Below, piece by piece: positions 33,681 through 45,959 of a stretch of 64,000 bases of DNA; the first letter of the stretch is position 1; every line of letters begins with the position of its first letter. The notes under the pieces were generated by a model. That model was given only the letters and a program-made list of their open reading frames with translations. It searched no databases and had not been told where the DNA came from. Both the position numbers and the translations under genes were made by a program. The stretch is taken from the NCBI GenBank assembly GCA_031002005.1, contig CM061919.1, forward strand, positions 15,261,687 to 15,325,686, given 5' to 3'. This DNA is from Vandiemenella viatica. Its lineage: Eukaryota; Arthropoda; Insecta; Orthoptera; Morabidae.

Positions 33681-34200
33681 TAATTTGCTCTAACCTAAAT
33701 TCATCCAGGCACACTGATTTTCCATTTTAGAATTAAAAGGAAATAAGGTGTTTATCTTTTCTAAAAAGAAACGAATAGTTTAAATAGTTTAATCAAATGA
33801 TTAATTTAAATTGTTACTGGTTATTTAATTATTTATTTACTATAAACGGTATTACGCGGTCGATAAAAATGGAGAGTGGCTGCAAACTATCGTTAATGTC
33901 AATGATCAAATCATAGAATCGATATATTGCAATATATTAGCATCTGAATCACTCTGACGCTGCGATTTCTTCAGTGATAGTGTCTCTGAAAGTTTGAAGT
34001 AGTGTTTGGGAGCAATTTTATGTGAAAGTTGTGGTTGAACGTAGAAGTAATTTGAATCGGCTGGTGGCGATTTAATTTTTGGAAACAGTGGAATCTGATG
34101 CTCCGATTTCAAACTACATGTGAAACTTTGTACGATAATCGGTTTTTTAAAATGTGTTGTATTGAATAAAATAAATTGTGTTATTTTAAAAAAATAAAGT

Positions 34201-34212
34201 TCTTTCTGTTAG
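34201..34212 (+). promoter_or_regulatory. NAXD: Putative 3' splice site of a NAXD 5'UTR exon
   Basis: TCTTTCTGTTAG lies immediately before GTTATG, the first NAXD start codon. The pyrimidine-rich run and AG fit an acceptor. This implies an unseen upstream non-coding exon, or transcription starting upstream without splicing; the sequence alone cannot decide. Confidence 0.45.
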
Positions 34213-34215
34213 GTT

Positions 34216-34565
34216 ATGTCATTAGTGTTAAATACTAATCGCCCACTTATTTTGTCTAAATTGTACAAAGTTTTTTTAAGAAGTGCAGATTTTCACTGGT
34301 GTCTTAACCTGAGAAAAGGAGACATGGATATTAACTGTAGTTGCGAACACAATGACGTGGATTTGATGGCATCTGCAAGAGCTATCATCCCAGAAATGCG
34401 AAAGGACAACCACAAAGGATTAGCGGGTAGAGTGGGGATTGTTGGTGGCTCTGTAGAGTATACAGGTGCTCCATATTTTGCTGCCATATCTGCTCTTCGA
34501 GTAGGTTGTGACCTGAGTCACGTTTTTTGTCTAAAAGAGGCGGCTCCTGTGATTAAATCTTACAG
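34216..34565 (+). CDS. NAXD: NAXD coding exon 1: N-terminal part of ATP/ADP-dependent (S)-NAD(P)H-hydrate dehydratase
   Basis: This exon encodes residues 1-116 plus two bases of codon 117 of the enzyme that dehydrates damaged NADHX/NADPHX back to NADH/NADPH using ATP or ADP, the partner of the epimerase NAXE in nicotinamide repair. The protein shows the family's opening YjeF_C block: '[19 protein letters not shown]' near residues 73-91, followed by '[18 protein letters not shown]'. The first 36 residues contain several Lys/Arg and few acids, resembling a mitochondrial targeting peptide. A second in-frame ATG (34324, residue 37) would give a cytosolic form; alternative targeting is known for this family, but here it is inferred. 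An in-frame TAG sits 3 bp before the first ATG and is part of a good acceptor (TCTTTCTGTTAG, ending 34212), so an upstream 5'UTR exon is likely. The exon ends TACAG before GTAAT and joins the 49953 exon as AG+C, restoring a Ser codon. No frameshift is seen. Confidence 0.93.
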
Positions 34566-35849
34566 GTAATTCTGTTAACATTAGTGCCGTACGTATTAAT
34601 CAGCAAGATCATCGTTCTTCGGAGTTGATCAAAAGTTTTCTTTTTAGTTACAAAGTATTAATAGTAAAACAAGAATGGTAGGTAATACTGCATCCAATCA
34701 TGAACGTTGACCTATTTAATTCTTGACATTAGCCAAACTATACTTTAGTGGTCTGTGATATATCTTCAATGAAGTTGGGGCTGCTATACCTTTAGTCTAC
34801 AGATAGCTTGTATTGGAGGAACAACAAGTAATTAATAGGATGTGCCAGATTGAAATTTCCCTACACACCTACCTTTGTATATTTTTTTAGTCCTAAATTC
34901 TGTAATGGTAATTTCGCCGCCCATCTACTTCATGAATTTTAAATTTTTGCAGTGTTTCAGGATAACTGGAGATGATACTACTGAAACTACTCTGCTGCAC
35001 TTAAACACAACATAACATGGCACCTATGATGTAATTATAACCCATGCAGCTTTCAAATGTCTCTAGCAAGAGCTGCAGGAGAACCAGCAGGTTCTTGGGA
35101 TGGAAACAAAGAAACTTTGGGTTAATTCCAGATCACAATACCAATACTTCCTGTCATGATGTAAACACAAATTGCTGCTTTTGCTTATGGCATTGCTTCT
35201 GGGTGCAACTTTTTGAAAATGTTGATGGCTGTAAATGTCACTTATGTTACCTGCATAGAAAACATGGGATTACTGGAGATTGCGATTCCACCAGGAGTTG
35301 TCATCATAATACTGCAGTGGTCAAATGCAAGACTCTACTAGAAATTCTTTCCGAAGTACATTTCACGGTTTCATGCTGGTCCAGGCTATATTACAACCTA
35401 ATTTCTGCTTGATAATAACGGTCCAGGCTGTATTATAACTGAATTACTGCTTGAAAATGTGTTGCGACTGATTACAGTATTCATATGATATTACTGAATG
35501 TTATTGTAGTGGAATCGCGATCTCCATCAGACCCAGTTTTCTCTAAGGATAATAAACCAGATGTTACATATCCATTATAATGTATGGCTAATAATAACAG
35601 TTTTCGATATTAGTGATATCATTATCAAGAATTATGCCTATCCATGCATTTATGTTCAGAGAATACCCGATTTTGCATGTGTACTATAATCTTACAAACG
35701 GCATCAGCATGGAAATGTGTTGTTTTCTGTGATATGGAAAATTGGATGCTATATGCTGATTTATCTATTCTATAAGTCCTAATTTTCACCATTGCTGATA
35801 TGATTATCAAGAATTAAACCAAATGATTTTCTGCTGTATAGGCCTATAT

Positions 35850-36010
35850 CACGATACCATTACGACATTGTCACTACAGGGATCATTTCTACTGAAATTG
35901 ATTTTTCTTTCTGATGGTTGTAGTTGGATAGAAATGTGGCCTGCACCAGCAGAAAATTTCATAAAAGTGATATTTGAGGTCTATCGGTGATTGCAATCCT
36001 ACCAATTCCC
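35850..36010 (+). repeat. Old intronic repeat, copy 1
   Basis: CACTACAGGGATCATTTCTACTG ... GAAATGTGGCCTGCACCAGCAGAAAATTTC ... GGTCTATCGGTGATTGC aligns with 40560-40715. Both copies are in NAXD intron 1 in the same direction. The unit is unrelated to the recognised transposons. Confidence 0.6.
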
Positions 36011-36549
36011 TTTTGTGTATCATCTGCATTAAATGCTTTTTACGTTTCCACCCTCGACACCCTCTTTTCTGTCTTCCAGTGACTCCCACTCCAGCTTTCT
36101 GTTATATTATTCATTGATTGTGTCGTGATAATTTCTACAAACAAACCTAACTGGGGTTTACTGGAGATTGCGATACCACCACAGCCACTTTGGTCCACAT
36201 TAGATAGAATACAGTGGTAGTCTGTTACATGGCATTGATTTTCAGTTAGGTTAAAATGGACAAGCATGACACAACTGAAACTCCATTCAAAAGTAGCCTA
36301 ACTTCATTATTTCTAGCAGCGTCATTTTGGTTCAGGAAGTATTCCATCCTAATTACTTCTCGAGTATTATGTGATTGTCATCTGTTGTATTATAACGTCA
36401 TTACCTTGTGTGATAGTTTCTCTAGTAGTATTCTGATCTCCAGAAATTACCTTAGCTGTCCTCCTTTTGGATCTCCTCTAACTCTTGATTTTGATAACCA
36501 TAATGTGGGTCCTACACAAACCAGTCATACTCGAACAACGCACTAACCA

Positions 36550-36765
36550 AGATACCAGGCTTGGTGTGTGAACGGTTAATGTTCCGGCCTTTCATTCAGG
36601 ATTCCAGTTCGGCCCTCCAGATTTGGATTTTCCATGATTTCCCAAAAATGCTCCAGGCGAATGCTGAGATGATTCCTTCAAACAGGCCATGGCCAAATTC
36701 CGTCCTGTTCCTTGCCCCCAGTCCGCTCCTGTCTCTAATGACATAAGCCACAAGCCGGAAAAAAG
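36550..36765 (+). repeat. SINE relic in the NAXD intron
   Basis: CTTGGTGTGTGAACGGTTAATGTTCCGG (head), GATTTGGATTTTCCATGATTTCCC, CTCCAGGCGAATGCTGAGATGATTCC and GGCCATGGCCAAATTCCGTCC (body) match the 9.4 kb element in the sense direction. Confidence 0.65.
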
Positions 36766-37566
36766 TATCCAAGATTTTGTATCCCAATACCCTCACATCA
36801 TTTGTACTCTCATTTCCCTCTGCATTACATGCAAAACTTTAAAAACTCTCCAAATTGGTAGTTATGTAATGCCCAAGCGAGTTTGGCATTAATAATATGC
36901 CAAGATAGTTACATTTTCCAAAGGAGTTCTAGTGATGTCATGAGATTCCAGGGTTTATTACAGCTTGAAAATAATTTCTTGCGATTGATACTGTAGTATT
37001 ATATCGTTATGTGATACAGATGAAAGTAGTTGTAGCAGTGTTACAATCTCCAGCTAATCTATTGTTCCCACTGATTATTTCATGAATATTATAACTTTCC
37101 CACTGTGTGTAAAATAATATGGCTGGTATCATGAATTGTGGAAGAACCATAAATCTTGATGTTTCCATAGTACATTGCAACCTAATTATGGTTTGAAAAT
37201 GGCATATCTTGGGAATGACTACTGAAACATTATGACTCCAATACCTCCGGCATCAGAAAATACTTGTAAATGTATTGCCATCTCCAGTATTCCCCCTTAT
37301 ACTCCAGATCACTAGCAGCAGTATAATAAATGGGTTTGTCATATTCTCTATCATTACCGTAAACTTTCATGATTGCAACTCCTGCTTTTATTTGTTTCAT
37401 CAACTTATTTCGTATTGATGATTTGTCCCATGATTCATATATAATCCGTGTCCTTTTGACTTCCCCCTTCTATCCCTCACCAGCAACTATTAAAAAGTCA
37501 GTGCTCTAGCATTTAGTTGGAAGTAAACTCACAACTTTACAAGGAGCTGTCTTCTATTTAGGTACA

Positions 37567-37910
37567 GAAAATAAGATAGGGTAGGAAAAAAACCCATCAC
37601 TTGCAACAGATGAGGGCAGGAGGGCAAGATAAACGCAAACAACTTAACAATATTTAGTTAAATAATTTTAGTCATGTAGGAGGTGAGACATATGACAAGT
37701 GAAAAGATGTTACTACATCCCAACCCACCAATCTAACCATTCATGTGGCAGCTCAGGATGTGGTCACATCTGTCCCCCTGCTATATGTCTCGCATCCTAC
37801 ATGAATTATTAACTGAAATGTTGAAGTTTTGTTATGTTCATCTCGCCCTCCTGCATTTATCTGTGGTAAGTGATGTGTTATTTTTAACTATCCTACCCTA
37901 TCTTATTTTC
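37567..37910. mobile_element. MITE with ~130 bp inverted ends, NAXD intron
   Basis: GAAAATAAGATAGGGTAGGA at the left matches the reverse complement of the right end. The similarity continues through GCAGGAGGGC and CATGTAGGA...GAGACATAT. No coding capacity and no clear target duplication are seen. Confidence 0.7.
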
Positions 37911-38059
37911 AGTGTCTAATGGCAGTTTCTTTGTTTCCATCATTCACAGTATTTAGGTGTACTGTAGGCTATGCCAATCTAAACCCTTCCTTCTAAAGGT
38001 GCTCAAGCAGCCAACTATTGTTAAAGCTTTTTATTATTTTGAGATGGAGTGAACACTCT

Positions 38060-39505
38060 GGTATCAATTTCCTACACACCCATCTTTCCTGTAACCACTT
38101 ACTTTTCCCCTCTACAAATTTTAACTTAAATTCTTTCAGCGTTTTTGGTCAATTATTCGTCATTTCTCTTGGTTACTTATTCCAACTCTTTACCTACGAA
38201 AGAAAAACTTCCCACACCCTTGTGCCTGAAATCGAGTGCCAGCTTGAGGTCATTGTTATCCCTTCAATGCAATACTCCTAATTCTTACGCCAATATCTTT
38301 CCATGCTTTATCACCAATGTACCCCGTCTTCCATGAGTTCTTACACATTCTTCCTGACTTCCAGTTAAGCATTCCAGCTCCTTTATCATATCAGTTACTG
38401 ATTGTGTTCTGCAGTAATTTCTAGAGACAAATCTAGCAGCCTTTCTTCGCACTCCCTACAACTCCTGTATTTGATACCCAAAATGTGGGTCCCATACTGC
38501 ACCTTCATATTGAAGCAATGGTCTGACCAAAGTTTGTTCCCCATTTCCCTTACTTCTCTGGTATACCCCCTTAATCACACTCACCATCAAGTGAAGGATT
38601 TTGAAACCATTTCCAACTACCTGTCCTGTGTGCCCTGCCCTGTAGAGTTTATCAAATGTAATGCCAAAGCATTTACATTTCGAGATTTCAACTAGCAATT
38701 CTTTCCCCAGCTTATAATAATCAACCTTTAGATTTTTGTCTGTGTACCTAATAAACTGACTCTTTTTTTTCATTTTTCTTCATTCCATCTTGATCTACCC
38801 AGCTACATATCCTGTCCAGGTCACACTGCTGCTAATAAGTCTTCTACTATTTTGATCCTGTTATAGCATTATGTCGTCAGCAAACAACCTAACATCTGAC
38901 AGTAAATCATCTACATATCACTCATTAGAATAACAAATTGCAGTGGTCCCAATACACTAACCTATGGCACTCCAATTTTCACCTCTACTACTTTCGGTGT
39001 TGCTTCTCTAACCTGAACTATTTGCTTTCTACCTTTTAAGAATTCTTCTACCCAGGAAATCACTTTTTCATCCACTCCAGTGGTTTTTACATCTCCATTT
39101 TATGGCTCACTCTGCCAAAAGCCTTTGAAAGAGGTAGTGTTACACTATCCATTTAGCCTCTCTTGTCCATTTTGTCCAAAATATCTTTTATATGATCTAG
39201 TGAGATTCGCACGAATATTTTTGTCTAAAGCCATGTTGTTGACATAAAAAACCACTTACATTTCACACATAGCTTTCTGATGTAGTTTGCTATCAATCCA
39301 TTAATTTACCTACCGCTGATGTCAAACTGATTGGGCTATAATTGTTGACCCTATTTGTTACCCCTCCTTTATTTACTGCTACTACTATTATACTTTTCCA
39401 ATCCTCTGGCAAGCAGCAGCTAACCAAACTCAGTTAAAATAATGTTTCAAGATATCCTGCTGTTTTTGAGACATTAATGATTATATTTATTCCACTCACA
39501 TTTGA
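38060..39505 (-). pseudogene. CR1-B LINE relic, antisense in the NAXD intron
   Basis: Minus-strand segments read 'FIRYTDKNLKVDYYKLGKELL', 'CKCFGITFDK', 'AGHTGQVVGNGFKILH' and 'QTLVRPLLQYEGAVWDPHF', plus nucleotide similarity up to the RT fingers (CAAGCAGCAGCT... AATGTTTCAAGATA). These match the 26.8-31.3 kb element block by block. It is heavily decayed, with no intact domain. Confidence 0.75.
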
Positions 39506-40559
39506 CTTCAACTGTGACCGACCATGGTAACTTGTGAGCAGCATCAGTTCCACCCTGATATGATGTACCTCCTTCAGTGCCTTAGATCACACTCAATGCT
39601 ATAACCTGCATGTCTGTTAATACTATATTGACTGCATCCAGCCCTATCAGTGCACTATCCATCCTTGTGATTTTGTGATCCTGTATAATCTAGTCTAGTA
39701 CTTAATAAAATCCTATAATAGGTTTAAAAGTACTACTAACCTGTGCCTAACAAATCCTTCAAAACTATGTTTACACCTCTACAGTGGCTGTTGCCTAACA
39801 GCAGAACCTTTTGTTAGTAACTCTTCTGTTTCCAAGGGCCTCCCGCATCTCTCCTACTACTATTTCTGCAAAAACCAGATTCTCCCAACATTGTCCAATG
39901 TGCCTGACCGAATCATCCTGTTTACACTGTTACTCTACATTCTGTTTCCAACCCCTGGTCGTTCTTTCTCCATCCCCACTTAAAACTCTTAATTTCAGTC
40001 TCTTATAATGCAAATCCAGGGAATCCTATTCCATTCCCTACACCATACTGATTTTTCATCCATCTGGGAAATTTTTCTGTCACCAAAACAGAGCAGACGA
40101 AATGATAAAGACTCATTTACATTTTCTTTTCACTTTTTTTTATGTTCCCTGTAGTGGAACCGCTTCTCACACAACAATGCAATTTACACTGTTTGCTTCA
40201 GCCCTACAACGAGTGTCATACTTCTCCGACTTGATTTTCACCAATTACTTCATGCAGAACAACAACTGAATGATACTTCTGATGATATTCAGTAGTTTAA
40301 CTTTTGGTACCTCTTAAGCAAAAGAACATCTTATTTATTTGTTAAATTTAATTTAAATAGTAGATCAGTCTGCCTAGAATTTTAAAAATACAATTACATT
40401 TTTTCAGATTATATTTTAGTCACAAATTTTAAGATATATTATGGTCATAAAACGGGGACTAGAGTGGCCTAGAAGGAAGTTGAAGTTAACAAAATATTGC
40501 ATCCTCCTGATTTTTACCAAACTTGGATGATATTCTAGGTTGTGATACTGCTACAATGC

Positions 40560-40715
40560 TGTAAACAATTCTCAGTGATACTATTGTCAGTACAGGGATC
40601 ATGTCAACTTTAACTGTTGATGTTGAAATGTGGCTTGGTCCAGCAGAAAATTTTTGTAAAAGCTATAGAAATGCGGTATTTGCAACCTATCAGTTCAGTA
40701 TCGCAGGACATATCT
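40560..40715 (+). repeat. Old intronic repeat, copy 2
   Basis: GTACAGGGATCATGTCAAC ... GAAATGTGGCTTGGTCCAGCAG ... CCTATCAGTTCAGTATCGC is the counterpart of 35850-36010. Confidence 0.6.
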
Positions 40716-41379
40716 ATCATTAAGCTGTGGACTATATTTTGCTATCCTAAATTTCTTGTGAATATTTGTAATGGAGTGAAACTGTTATGTCATGAACAAA
40801 GGACTTAACTAGCATTTCAAGAAATTTGTAATGGTAATTCTGTTACACTGATGGGATAATAGTATCGCAAACTAGAATTAAACCAGGTATGGAACGAGGA
40901 TCAGAATTTTTGGATGATACCTGACAATTGCAAAAATAAGTTTGAAATGAAAAATGATGAATGTACTACTGTGAATTATGTATGAGGTACTGCTGCATTA
41001 GTGGCCATGGAAGTTGGTGGCAGGAGCAAGGGCGTAACCAGGATTAGCTTCAGAGTGGGACAAAAACAAAGAAAAATACTTATTTAAAATGGTTTTATAT
41101 GAAAATAATTAAACCTTTATTTAACTTACTTAAGCATTAGCCTGCAACGGTTCTGGCTAAATTTTGACCAAATTTATTTTTCAATATTAAAAGTGTGAAT
41201 TTGCATTTTTAACCGACTTCAAAAAAAGGAGGAGGTTCTCAATTCGTCTTTTTTTTTTTTGTATGTATGTATGTTCAGCGATATGTTCGCGAATTTTGAA
41301 CCGATTTAAATGACATTTTTTTAGTGGATAGGGTGTACCTCCAAAGTGGTCCCATATAAATTTCATTGAGAAACCACCC

Positions 41380-43665
41380 CTTCCACCCCTTAATTTTTAT
41401 ACAAATCTACATTTTTTGTTCGATCTCGAAGAAACTTTGGACATATATAGCCAAAAATAAAGAGAAAAATACTGTCAACTTTTGGTTTAAAAAAACCGAA
41501 TCCCTCTCCCCCCATCCACCCCCTAAATTTTTGCCAATTTTCTTTATTAAAAGCTACAGTCGACACCATTTAACTGATCTCCATTAAAGTTGCCAATTAC
41601 ATGTAATTTTCCATGGAGAAGGTTTCTGACCAAAAAAATAAAAAAACACACCTCTCCCCTTTACACTGCTTAATTTTATAGAAAACTACATTTCTTATCT
41701 GATTTTTATTGAACTTTGCCCATGTATACTTTAAAACAAAAAGAAAAATCCCGTCTTCATTTGGTCTGCCAAAGCTCAACCCCCTCCCTCCTTCCACCCC
41801 TTTAATTATTGTCAATGTTCTTCACCGTTTGACCGATTATCATCAAAGTTGCAATATACATGTAATTTTTCATGGAGAATCTGACCAAAAAATAAATAAA
41901 TAAAAAATTACCCCTCTCCCCTTTACACCCCTTAATTTTTACACAAACCCACATTTTTTATCCGATTTCGATGAAACTTTGGACATGTATAGTTAAAAAT
42001 AAATAGAAAAATACTGTCAACTTTTTGTTTGAAAAAACTGAAGCCCTCTCCCCCTATCCACCCCCTAAATTTTTACCAATGTTCTTTATACAAAGCTACA
42101 GTCGACACCATTTAACTGGTCTCCATTAAGGTTGGCATATGTAATTTTATGGAGAACGTTTCTGAACAAAAAAAAAAACAAAAAAAATAAATAAACCACC
42201 CCATCTCTCTTTTTATACCCCTTAATTTTATAGAAATCTACATTTCATATCTGATTTTCTCCATTAAGGTTGGCATATGTAATTTTTCATAGAGAAGGTT
42301 TCTGAACAAAAAAAAAAAAAAAAAAAATAAATAAACCACCCCATCTCTCTTTTTACACCCCTTAATTTTATAGAAATCTACATTTCATATCTGATTTTTA
42401 TTAAACTTTGTCCATGTATACTTTAAAACAAAGAGAAAAATCCTGTAAACATTTGGTTTGCCAATGCTCAACCCCTTTCCCTCCTTCAACCCCATTAACT
42501 TTTGTCAATGTTCTTTATAAAAAGCTACAGTCACAGATCGTTTGACCGATTACCATGAAAGTTGCTGCTTATATGTATTTTTTCACGAAGAAGGTGTCTA
42601 ACCGAAAGATCTAAAAACCACCCCCTCTCCCCATTAAACCGCTTAATTTTTATACACAACCACAGTTTTTATCCGGTTTAGACAGAACTTAGCAAATTTT
42701 TACTATAAAACAAAGAGAAAAATAATTCCAACTCTTGGTTTACAAAAACTGAACTCCTCTCCCCGTTTCCACCCCCTTGATTTTTGTCAATTTCTGTTTA
42801 GAAAGGTACAGTCGACACCATCTGACCGATCTTTATGAAAGTTGGCACATATATATGCAATTTTTTATGGATAAGATTTCTGACCAAAAAATCTATCCTA
42901 GCTCCCCTTCCCTTAATATTTGTACAAAACCCACATTTTAATTCGATTCTGTGGAACTTCGCTTGCGTATACTTTAAAACAAATAGAAAAAGAAAAATAC
43001 TGTCCACATAACTTTCACAAAAACGCAAAGCCTATTCTTCTTTCTACCCCTTTGATTACTGTCAATGTTCTTTATACAAAGCTAACGTTTCTTTCTGATT
43101 TCGAAGGAAGTATGCACATGTATACTGCAAAACAAACAGAAAAATACTGTCTACATTTGGTTTCGAGAGTCAGAACTCCGCTCCTTCCTTTCCATTCTTT
43201 AATTTACAGTTTCTATCCGATTCTGAAGGAAATTTGCACACCTATACTTTAAAACATACAGAACAATTGTGTTTAAATTAGGTTGCAGAAGCCCAACCCC
43301 TCTTTCCTTCTACCCCCACCCCTCCTAATTTCCAATGTTCTTTATAGATACCCACAGTTTTATCGATTTCCATGGAACACTGCACATGTATACTTAAAAA
43401 CAAAGAGAAACATAGTGCCTACATTCTGTTTACAAAACCCTACCACTCACTCCCTTACCCCATTTAATTTTTGCAAATGTTCTTTACACAAACCTACAGT
43501 TTTATCTGATATCAACAGAAATTTACACACGTATACTTTAAATCAATCAGAAAAGGCAGTGTACATTTGGTATACAAAAGCCCAATCCTTCTTCCCCTTT
43601 ACCCTCACCCCTTTTAATTTCCAATGTTCTTTACAAAAATCCACAGTTTTAAATCCAGTCAAAAT
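41380..43665 (+). repeat. Tandem array of ~130-150 bp units in the NAXD intron
   Basis: Units run 'CACATTTTTTATCCGATTTCG', 'TTGGACATGTATA', 'AAAGAGAAAAATACTGTC', then a C-rich 'CCCCTCTCCCC', and 'CAATGTTCTTTATA'. They recur at ~41405, 41692, 41950, 42240, 42378, 42660, 42930, 43085, 43209, 43356 and 43493; some spacings cover two units. It is preceded at 41211 by AACCGACTTCAAAAAAAGGA, a motif widespread in insect repeats. Confidence 0.85.
42121..42397 (+). repeat. Recent tandem duplication of one ~137 bp unit
   Basis: Bases 42121-42257 and 42258-42397 are nearly identical (both contain GGTTGGCATATGTAATTTT, a long A-run and ACCACCCCATCTCTCTTTTT). This is far closer than the other units and marks a recent slippage or unequal exchange. 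Confidence 0.85.
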
Positions 43666-44107
43666 CAATTAAGCTACTTTTAAGTCATGGCATAATATTT
43701 ATAAAATAAATGTGTCATAATGTCTCAACATGTACTTCAGATTTCAATTTGGATCCCAAGCTTTCACGTTGTGAAAAACAATAAAAAATCTATATTTTCA
43801 GATATATTCCAGAGACAGATTTCTGTATGTGGTATCTATTAATGCCCAGATATTACATGTTTCGATTATCGACCAGCAGCTTGAACAGATGTTATGATAA
43901 GATCGAAACATAGCCTGGACCAAAAAGTAAACTGACATTCCTTAACAAAACACCCAATTCACCCCGTTCTGGTAGTTGTTGTGGTATATGAAGAGAGAAT
44001 TCTTCTTTGAAAGCAAGCACTTTAATCTTTGAGATACCAGGAAGTTCGCAAAATGGGAAATGCTGCGGCATTTAAAATACATAACAAACTATAATACCAC
44101 TAAAAAT

Positions 44108-44850
44108 TTAAAAATAAAATAATGGTTTAAAAAAATATAAAAACCGCCATAAAAAAAAAGCACTAAAAATTTTAAAATAACTTTATACCTTGCTTAGAAA
44201 AAAGAAAATCTGAATGGACAATATTTTACATTACTGTCATTTAAATTTTTACTTTCATTAGTTATTTTTGGAGTCGGTGCCAGCGAAAGTAAGAAAAACA
44301 AAAAGATAAAAACAATAAGGAATAACAACAATACATAAAAAATCATGTTACTGCTTACCTACAATTAATGTTAGAAACATGTTTCAACAAAACTGAAACA
44401 TACTGATGATACGCCGATATTATACTAACTGTAAATCGTTTACTGCATGATGCAACCTACCAACTGACACTGTAGCACCAGAGATATGCCTGGATGACCA
44501 ATAAGGCCGAGCCACAGATTAAAATACTGTTAATTTATTTCCCTAAGCTGTCTCCCACAATAACACTATTTGCCTCACGACATGCTGTAAAATATTCGGA
44601 ATTTTTGTTCGTACTCCCTGTTTCGCCTCTAACACCAGAAGAAGTTCAGTAATTCGATCTTCGCAATGTGACAGCTGGCACCGACTCCAAAAATAACTAA
44701 TTAAAGTAAAAATTTCAATGACAGTAATGTAAAATATTGTCCATTTAGATTATCTTTCCTAAGCAAGGTATAAAGTTATTTTAAATTTTTTAGTGCTTTT
44801 TTTTTTTTTGAAGGCTGTTTTACATTTTTTTAAACAATTATTTTATCATA
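44108..44850. mobile_element. Inverted-repeat (foldback/MITE-like) element in the NAXD intron
   Basis: Bases 44108-44283 match the reverse complement of 44675-44850 (e.g. GTTATTTTTGGAGTCGGTGCCAG against CTGGCACCGACTCCAAAAATAAC). The spacer is ~390 bp. The GGAGTCGGT/ACCGACTCC motif echoes AACCGACTTC at 41211, so 41211-44283 might be one composite element. Confidence 0.65.
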
Positions 44851-45041
44851 TATATTTTTGCCTCACCCATAGACAAGAGTTGCAGAAATACTATTTTTAG
44901 GAAGGTGGTTCCAAGCATGGATGTAAGACACTAGTACGGTGTACAATGAAAGTGAAAATTTCTGTAATAATTGTGGAAGAATTAGGATTTTATAAATGAA
45001 TGTAATTTTTCTCAGCGTTGTTTATTTATAAATGTTTGTCG

Positions 45042-45249
45042 GGAAACAAACCGAGTAATATTGTTATTAATGCACAATATTTTGGTGACTTTATTCTCCG
45101 TCGCCATCTTCAGGTGCAGTTGCATGCCAGTTTACAAACAACATGCTCAAGGCAGACTTCAAGACTTGCAACTGCACCTGAAGATGGCGACGGAGAATAA
45201 AGTCGCCGAAATATTGTGCTTTAATAACAGTATTACTCGGTTTGTTTCC
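45042..45249. mobile_element. Second Penelope-type hairpin (83 bp arms)
   Basis: Bases 45042-45124 pair with 45167-45249 around a 42-base loop. The right arm carries CTGAAGA (45178-45184), GGCGAC, a 10-base loop, GTCGCC and GAAA (45208-45211). The helix sequence differs from the 3.6 kb copy but still pairs, as in a conserved RNA structure. The left arm has decayed (GTCACC, AAAA). The element lies in the NAXD intron. Confidence 0.65.
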
Positions 45250-45959
45250 AAGAAACGGTTAAAAAAAAAAATTAGGATTTTGTCAAAAGAACAAAATGTG
45301 AAATTTACATACCACATTTAAGTAAAATAATAATAATAATAAGCAAGGAATCAGGAAGGCCACAATAAATGTTCAAATTGAACTAATTTGTATATAAGTA
45401 ACAAAGATGAAATTTTTCTTACATTTCTGAAAATTATTTGGCTCTAGCATTGTCTGTTGTACCTAAGAATTTGGGTAATATTGAAATATAAAATAGTTAG
45501 AATTATGAATCATTGCCCTCGGCAAGTGAATTTTTTTAATACTACTTGTTAGGATAAATTGTGTGTGAAAACTGCACCAAAAAATGGTAAACTTTTATTG
45601 CATAGACATTATTGAACAAGAGTTGACAGTTATTCTGTTTTTCATTAGGTACTGTTGTTTTTTTTGTGATATGACTTGACCTTTTGTGTAATCAGTCTAA
45701 TAAAATTTTGTAATGTATATGAATTTTGTGCCCAAGGCATTGTGAACTACAGTTTATAAAGAAATTATAAATACAATTCAAGGAACAAACCAAACATACA
45801 ATAAAACATTATACAGAAGAACAGTATACTATTATATGTTAATTTAACCGGTAGTCCAGGATAGGTAACCATTTTTATTCCACAATTGACCCAGCACACG
45901 GTAGCGTGAATGGCCTTCAGGTTGTCAAGTGTAAAGGGCTCTTTGAGTTTCTTGCAGAT

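Noticed and set aside
35044..35412. 122-codon Cys/His-rich frame in the NAXD intron as a zinc-finger gene
   Set aside because: The Cys/His spacing fits no zinc-finger pattern, and the region contains recurring intronic repeat motifs.
41380..43672. Several overlapping open frames of 60-129 codons
   Set aside because: They run through tandem units with low-complexity Pro/Ser-rich translations and change with unit phase; products of the repeat, not genes.
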